Positions 23,179 to 26,409 of a stretch of 26,409 bases of DNA are shown one piece after another. The DNA is taken from contig CAYSMC010000009.1 in the NCBI GenBank assembly GCA_964432115.1, positions 1-26,409 on the forward strand, in the 5' to 3' direction. The position numbers and the translations under genes were made by a program. Numbering within the stretch: the first letter of the stretch is position 1; each line of letters begins with the position of its first letter. The DNA comes from JAAZKO01 sp964432115 (GTDB lineage: Bacteria; Patescibacteriota; Microgenomatia; UBA1400; PJMF01). Under the pieces are notes generated by a model. The model made no database searches. It was not told the DNA's origin and saw nothing but the letters and a program-made list of their open reading frames with translations.

Positions 23179-23205
23179 TTGGCAGAGCTAAAGTTTGATT
23201 GCTAA
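23179..23205 (-). promoter_or_regulatory. CIRCE-like imperfect inverted repeat upstream of lon
   Basis: On the minus strand TTAGCA (23205-23200)-N15-TGCCAA (23184-23179). The CIRCE operator of HrcA is TTAGCACTC-N9-GAGTGCTAA, i.e. TTAGCA-N15-TGCTAA in its outer parts. The left arm matches CIRCE at 8 of 9 positions (TTAGCAATC), the right arm at 5 of 9. The proximal edge is 29 nt upstream of the -10 box, almost the same as for the element before clpB. Confidence 0.45.
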
Positions 23206-23223
23206 ATAGGAATTTTTAAAAAG

Positions 23224-23297
23224 TGGGTGTGCTTGGAATCGGACCAAGGACCTCAGTCTTATCAGGACTGCGCTCTAACCAACTGAGCTACACACCC
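23224..23297 (-). tRNA. tRNA-Ile (GAT)
   Basis: Acceptor GGGTGTG/CACACCC, D arm GCTC...GAGC, anticodon stem CAGTC/GACTG around CTGATAA (anticodon GAT), T arm CTTGG-TCCGATT-CCAAG, discriminator A. CCA is not encoded. It lies between clpB and lon on the same strand, followed by CTTTTTAAAAA, which may weakly terminate. Confidence 0.96.
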
Positions 23298-23325
23298 ATT
23301 TATTTTTAAATTTAAACAGAAACAT

Positions 23326-23353
23326 ATTTTAGCACAAATCATTTCTTTGCCAA
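23326..23353 (-). promoter_or_regulatory. Promoter of tRNA-Ile overlapping the end of clpB
   Basis: TTGGCA (23353-23348), a 16-nt spacer and TGC-TAAAAT (extended -10, hexamer 23331-23326). The -35 uses the last clpB codons. The start would be about 20 nt upstream of the mature tRNA. Confidence 0.7.
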
Positions 23354-25903
23354 ATCAAGCTTGTTGTTTTGCCAATCTATTGTTAAGCGATCGCCTACTT
23401 TAATTTTACCTTGAATCATGTCGGCAGCGACTTGATCTAAAATTTCGTTTTGAATTAAACGCTTCAGTGGTCTGGCTCCAAAGATGTGATCATAACCAGT
23501 TTCGGCCAAATGTTCAACTAGGGGTTCGCTAAATACCAGCTGAATGTCTTGTTCGGCTAGTCGTTTAGTAACTAAATTTAATTGCAGACGAACAATTTCT
23601 TTAATTTCCTTTTTGCCCAAACTCTGAAAAACAATAATGTCATCTAGCCTATTTAAAAATTCTGGGCGGAAATGGGTTTTAAGTAAGCCATCTAAAGCTT
23701 TTCTTTGTTCAACGGGATCATTACTGGTTTCGCTAATAATTTGACTACCTAGATTAGAAGTCATGATGATAATACTATTTTTAAAGTTAACTGTACGCCC
23801 TTTGCTATCAGTCAGATGACCTTCGTCGAGTATTTGCAACAAAAGATTAAAAACTTCGCTATGCGCTTTTTCGATTTCATCCAGCAACACAATTGTATAA
23901 GGATGGCGACGCAAGGCTTCAGTTAATTGTCCACCTTCCTCATAGCCAATGTAGCCGGGTGGCGAGCCGATTAGGCGAGCCACACTGTGTTTTTCCATAT
24001 ACTCGCTCATGTCGATACGAGTAATTAAATGTTCATCATTAAAGAGTTGTTCAGCCAGCGCTTTGGCCAATTCGGTTTTTCCTACTCCAGTTGGTCCCAA
24101 AAACAAGAAACTGCCTATTGGTCTACCCTCTTCACTAATACCAGCTCGATTACGACGAATCGCTCCAGCGACTGCTTGAATCGCTTGCTCTTGGCCAACT
24201 ACTCGCTTAGTTAGTTTTTCTTCCAGATGCATTAATCTCTCGCCTTCTTCAGTCAACATGCGACTGACCGGAATGCCAGTCCATTTAGAAACAATACTAG
24301 CAATATCACTCTCATCAATTTCTTCTTTAAGCAATCTTTTTTCTGGATCAATCTTAGCTATTTTAGCTTGTGCTTCTTTGATTTTTTTCTCGATTTCAGG
24401 GATTTCTCCATAATTAATAGCCGCAGCTCTTTCCAAATCATAATTACGTTCTGCCCTCTTGGCTTCTTCGCGCAAGTCATCCAATTGTTGATTAAATTTT
24501 TTGATTGAATCTAAAATTTCTTTTTCTTTACGCCATCTTAGTTCCAAACTTTTATATTCTTCTTTTAATTCGCTAATTTGTTTTTCAATTTTTGTTAAGC
24601 GGTCTTGGCTTTTTTGATCTTTTTCTTTCTTAAGTGATTCTCTTTCAATTTCTAATTGACGGATTTTGCGTTCCAACTGATCAATGCTACTAGGTTTACT
24701 GTCAATTTCGATGCGCAGGGCTGAAGCTGCTTCATCCATCAAATCAATAGCTTTATCTGGTAGGAAGCGATCACTAATGTAGCGATGAGAAAGTTTAACA
24801 GCAGCTACAATAGCACTGTCTAGAATTTTTACACCATGATGAGCTTCGTATTTACTTTTAATACCCCGCAAAATAGAAATTGCGTCTTCTACTGATGGTT
24901 CTTCGACCATCACTGGTTGAAAACGTCTCTCCAGGGCACTATCTTTTTCGACATATTGGCGATACTCTTTGAGAGTGGTGGCGCCAATAGTGCGCAAAGT
25001 TCCTCTAGCCAAAGCGGGTTTGAGTAAATTACCAGCATCAGTTGAGCCTTCACTGGCTCCGGCACCAACAATGTTGTGTAACTCATCGATGAACAAAATA
25101 ATTTGCCCCTCACTTTTTTCAATTTCTTTAATAACTGCTTTGAGCCGATCTTCAAATTCTCCCCGATACTTGGCTCCAGCAATCAAAGCACCCATGTCTA
25201 GTGCTAGTACTCTTTTATTTTTGAGTGCTTCAGGGACATCGTCTTCAATGATCTTTTTAGCTAAACCTTCAACAATGGCAGTTTTACCAGTACCAGGCTC
25301 ACCAACTAACACCGGATTGTTTTTGGTGCGTCGCGATAAAATTTGGGTAATTCGGCGAATTTCCTCATCACGACCAATTACTGGATCAATTTTTCCCGAT
25401 CTGGCCAAACTAGTAAAATCCAAACAATATTTTTCTAGGGCTTGATATTTACCTTCTGGTTCGGGATCAGTGACACGTTGTTGACCGCGGACAGTTTTTA
25501 GGGCTTGAATGACTGTTTTAGGATCAAGATCTAGCAGTTGAATAACTTTTTTTTGATTTAAAAGGGCTAAAAATAAATGCTCGGTGCTAATATATTCATC
25601 TTTGAGTTTCACCGCTTCAGTTTCTGCCTGGCTTAAAACCTTGCTTAGTTCTGAAGAAGCATAAGCCTGAGTAGGTGTTTCGGTAGTAGGTAACTGTTGT
25701 AATTCCTTACGAATTAAACCGGCCACAGCTTCTGGTTTTTTATCTAATTGTTCAAGTAGATTGGGTACAATACCGCCCGCTTGATCGACAAGAGCTAGTA
25801 ATAAATGCCACACTTCAATTTGGCTATGCTTGAGTTTGCCAGCTAATTGCATGGCATCTTGGACGGCTTCTCCAGCTTTGGTGGTATAACGATCAAAATT
25901 CAT
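23339..25903 (-). CDS. clpB: ATP-dependent disaggregase ClpB
   Basis: A cytoplasmic hexameric AAA+ chaperone that pulls proteins out of aggregates with DnaK. 854 aa, full length. The Clp N-terminal repeats run to about 145 (FDRYTTKAGEAVQDAMQLA). AAA-1 has GEPGTGKT (201-208) and FIDELHNIVGAGASEG. The coiled-coil M domain is at about 405-520 with the Glu/Lys/Arg-rich heptads expected of ClpB; ClpC has a much shorter one. AAA-2 has GPTGVGKT (603-610) and VLLDEIEKAH. There is no IGF/L loop for ClpP that I can identify, consistent with ClpB. Start ATG at 25903 with a weak Shine-Dalgarno (ATGGAA). The upstream region carries a CIRCE-like inverted repeat. tRNA-Ile and lon follow. Confidence 0.97.
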   Translation of the reverse strand: MNFDRYTTKAGEAVQDAMQLAGKLKHSQIEVWHLLLALVDQAGGIVPNLLEQLDKKPEAVAGLIRKELQQLPTTETPTQAYASSELSKVLSQAETEAVKLKDEYISTEHLFLALLNQKKVIQLLDLDPKTVIQALKTVRGQQRVTDPEPEGKYQALEKYCLDFTSLARSGKIDPVIGRDEEIRRITQILSRRTKNNPVLVGEPGTGKTAIVEGLAKKIIEDDVPEALKNKRVLALDMGALIAGAKYRGEFEDRLKAVIKEIEKSEGQIILFIDELHNIVGAGASEGSTDAGNLLKPALARGTLRTIGATTLKEYRQYVEKDSALERRFQPVMVEEPSVEDAISILRGIKSKYEAHHGVKILDSAIVAAVKLSHRYISDRFLPDKAIDLMDEAASALRIEIDSKPSSIDQLERKIRQLEIERESLKKEKDQKSQDRLTKIEKQISELKEEYKSLELRWRKEKEILDSIKKFNQQLDDLREEAKRAERNYDLERAAAINYGEIPEIEKKIKEAQAKIAKIDPEKRLLKEEIDESDIASIVSKWTGIPVSRMLTEEGERLMHLEEKLTKRVVGQEQAIQAVAGAIRRNRAGISEEGRPIGSFLFLGPTGVGKTELAKALAEQLFNDEHLITRIDMSEYMEKHSVARLIGSPPGYIGYEEGGQLTEALRRHPYTIVLLDEIEKAHSEVFNLLLQILDEGHLTDSKGRTVNFKNSIIIMTSNLGSQIISETSNDPVEQRKALDGLLKTHFRPEFLNRLDDIIVFQSLGKKEIKEIVRLQLNLVTKRLAEQDIQLVFSEPLVEHLAETGYDHIFGARPLKRLIQNEILDQVAADMIQGKIKVGDRLTIDWQNNKLDLAKK

Positions 25904-25959
25904 AAATATTTTCCATTATTTTTAATAAATAGTAAGCTTAAAGATTATTTTGCATTTTT

Positions 25960-25987
25960 ATTTTAGCGCGGTAGGATAGTTTTGCAA
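25960..25987 (-). promoter_or_regulatory. Probable clpB promoter
   Basis: TTGCAA (25987-25982), a 16-nt spacer and TAAAAT (25965-25960). This gives a leader of about 50 nt to the ATG. The CIRCE-like repeat lies immediately upstream of the -35. Confidence 0.5.
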
Positions 25988-25993
25988 AGAGTC

Positions 25994-26024
25994 AATTAGC
26001 AGACAGAGAAGAACTCTGCTAATT
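25994..26024 (-). promoter_or_regulatory. CIRCE-like inverted repeat upstream of clpB
   Basis: Perfect 10-bp arms AATTAGCAGA and TCTGCTAATT (26024-26015 and 26003-25994) with an 11-nt loop. The core reads TTAGCA-N15-TGCTAA, exactly the outer half-sites and spacing of CIRCE, but the inner three positions of each arm differ (GAG/GTC in place of CTC/GAG). No T-run follows, so a terminator is unlikely. Confidence 0.6.
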
Positions 26025-26054
26025 ATTGAAGAAATGAGTTTTGCTTGATTTATC

Positions 26055-26092
26055 TTATATATTTTGATATATAATGATCTATTATGATAGAT
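26055..26092. repeat. Two adjacent perfect inverted repeats
   Basis: TTATATAT-TTTG-ATATATAA (26055-26074) and ATCTAT-TATG-ATAGAT (26077-26092) are separated by 2 nt, and each has a 4-nt loop. In an AT-rich tract some of this is expected by chance. They could be operator sites or small RNA hairpins in a clpB leader. Confidence 0.4.
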
Positions 26093-26227
26093 TAAAGTAA
26101 GGAAAAGAATAGTTGGGCAAGTTTTTAATAATAATTTATAGTGAATAAGGAAGTCTGATCATTTTTTTATTTTTTTCTGGCATTTTTGTAGAATTATTTC
26201 TGTTTACTAATACATAAAACAATATCA

Positions 26228-26236
26228 ATTGTAGCA
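26228..26236 (-). promoter_or_regulatory. Possible distal extended -10 promoter for clpB
   Basis: TGCTACAAT on the minus strand fits TGnTATAAT with one change. TTGACA lies upstream (26259-26254) but at a long spacing of 20. If used, it makes a leader of more than 300 nt that contains the inverted repeats. Confidence 0.35.
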
Positions 26237-26272
26237 TAAAAAGTAGTTGAACTTGTCAATGTTTTTTTAAAT

Positions 26273-26296
26273 AAAAAAAACGAGCCGTGTGGCTCG
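26273..26296 (-). terminator. Intrinsic terminator of the transcript entering from the right
   Basis: CGAGCC-ACAC-GGCTCG (26296-26281) followed by eight T (26280-26273) on the minus strand. A strong Rho-independent terminator that separates clpB from the upstream operon. Confidence 0.92.
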
Positions 26297-26358
26297 CTTG
26301 ATTAACAGTGAAGACATTTCTTAACAGTAAATACGGTGATAGAAAGCGACCTGGGCAC

Positions 26359-26409
26359 CTATGTCCACAGGTTTTTAGTTTTTCGTTTAAGTTGCCTTAA
26401 ACGGGAGAA
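26359..26409 (-). CDS. Possible C-terminal end of a gene lying to the right
   Basis: On the minus strand one frame is open from the window edge to TAG at 26361-26359, encoding FSRLRQLKRKTKNLWT. A basic C-terminal tail is plausible, and the terminator lies about 60 nt beyond. However, the same bases form two hairpins: CGTTTAAG-GCAA-CTTAAACG with a GNRA-type loop, and ACCTG...CAGGT. The segment may therefore be the end of a structured RNA. Sixteen codons are too few to decide. Confidence 0.25.
   Translation of the reverse strand, partial: FSRLRQLKRKTKNLWT

Larger units (their letters stand above)
25904..26358. other. Gene-free region upstream of clpB
   Basis: About 450 nt with no frame I would call a gene. 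It holds a probable clpB promoter, a CIRCE-like inverted repeat, two adjacent AT-rich hairpins, a possible distal promoter and the terminator of an operon entering from the right. The only minus-strand frame, starting MPEKNKKMIRLPYSL (15 codons), lacks a ribosome-binding site and is not convincing. Confidence 0.7.

Noticed and set aside
24969..25445. Plus-strand 158-codon open frame opposite clpB
   Set aside because: Antisense shadow of a conserved AAA+ region; its length follows from the codon bias of clpB.
26140..26199. 15-codon minus-strand frame upstream of clpB
   Set aside because: Too short, no ribosome-binding site and no hallmark of a leader peptide.
26361..26375. DnaA box (TGTGGACAT) as a replication-origin signal
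   Set aside because: A single imperfect match with no cluster of boxes and no dnaA or dnaN nearby.
26351..26380. Plus-strand terminator (ACCTG...CAGGT then TTTTT)
   Set aside because: No plus-strand gene precedes it; the neighbouring strong terminator and genes are on the minus strand.
739..26409. Alternative genetic code (UGA read as Gly, as in Gracilibacteria)
   Set aside because: Genes end normally, some on TGA, and no conserved protein is cut by an in-frame TGA.

Overview
The window is about 26.4 kb of AT-rich bacterial DNA using the standard code; TGA serves as a stop, for example at the end of clpB. It most resembles a reduced-genome Patescibacteria/CPR bacterium, possibly of the Microgenomates group. 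The reasons are a PheT without its tRNA-binding OB domain, a trigger factor without a PPIase domain, tRNA genes without encoded CCA, a protein resembling the Microgenomates DUF5660 family, very tight gene spacing, and many -10 boxes only 4-15 nt from start codons. The lineage is inference. I see no insertion sequence, prophage or CRISPR array.

Layout. (1) 1-5436, minus strand: a translation block infC-rpmI-rplT, a regulatory leader, a small ORF, pheS, pheT, and the 5' part of an O-antigen-ligase/Wzy-like membrane protein that runs off the left edge and overlaps pheT. (2) 5548-6321, plus strand: tRNA-Val(GAC) and an unknown gene. (3) 6318-13100, minus strand: a DUF5660-like protein, trigger factor, an apparent femAB-like/pyrH/gap operon, and a UvrD/PcrA helicase. 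(4) 13143-18886, plus strand: tpiA and three envelope/glycan genes (PMT-like glycosyltransferase, FAD-dependent oxidoreductase, DUF2298 membrane protein). (5) 18867-26409, minus strand: a SIMPL protein, a PEGA/SH3 protein, lon, tRNA-Ile(GAT), clpB, and a 450-nt non-coding region with a terminator for whatever lies to the right.

The most interesting finds are regulatory. Between rplT and pheS there is what looks like a complete leader-peptide attenuator. A promoter drives a 22-codon ORF with tandem Phe codons. Its stop codon sits in an antiterminator arm that competes for the 5' arm of a GC-rich terminator. This is the architecture of enterobacterial pheM-pheST, in the same gene neighbourhood. 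Separately, lon and clpB each carry a CIRCE-like inverted repeat (TTAGCA-N15-TGCYAA) at nearly the same distance upstream of the predicted -10, which suggests shared control of a proteostasis regulon.
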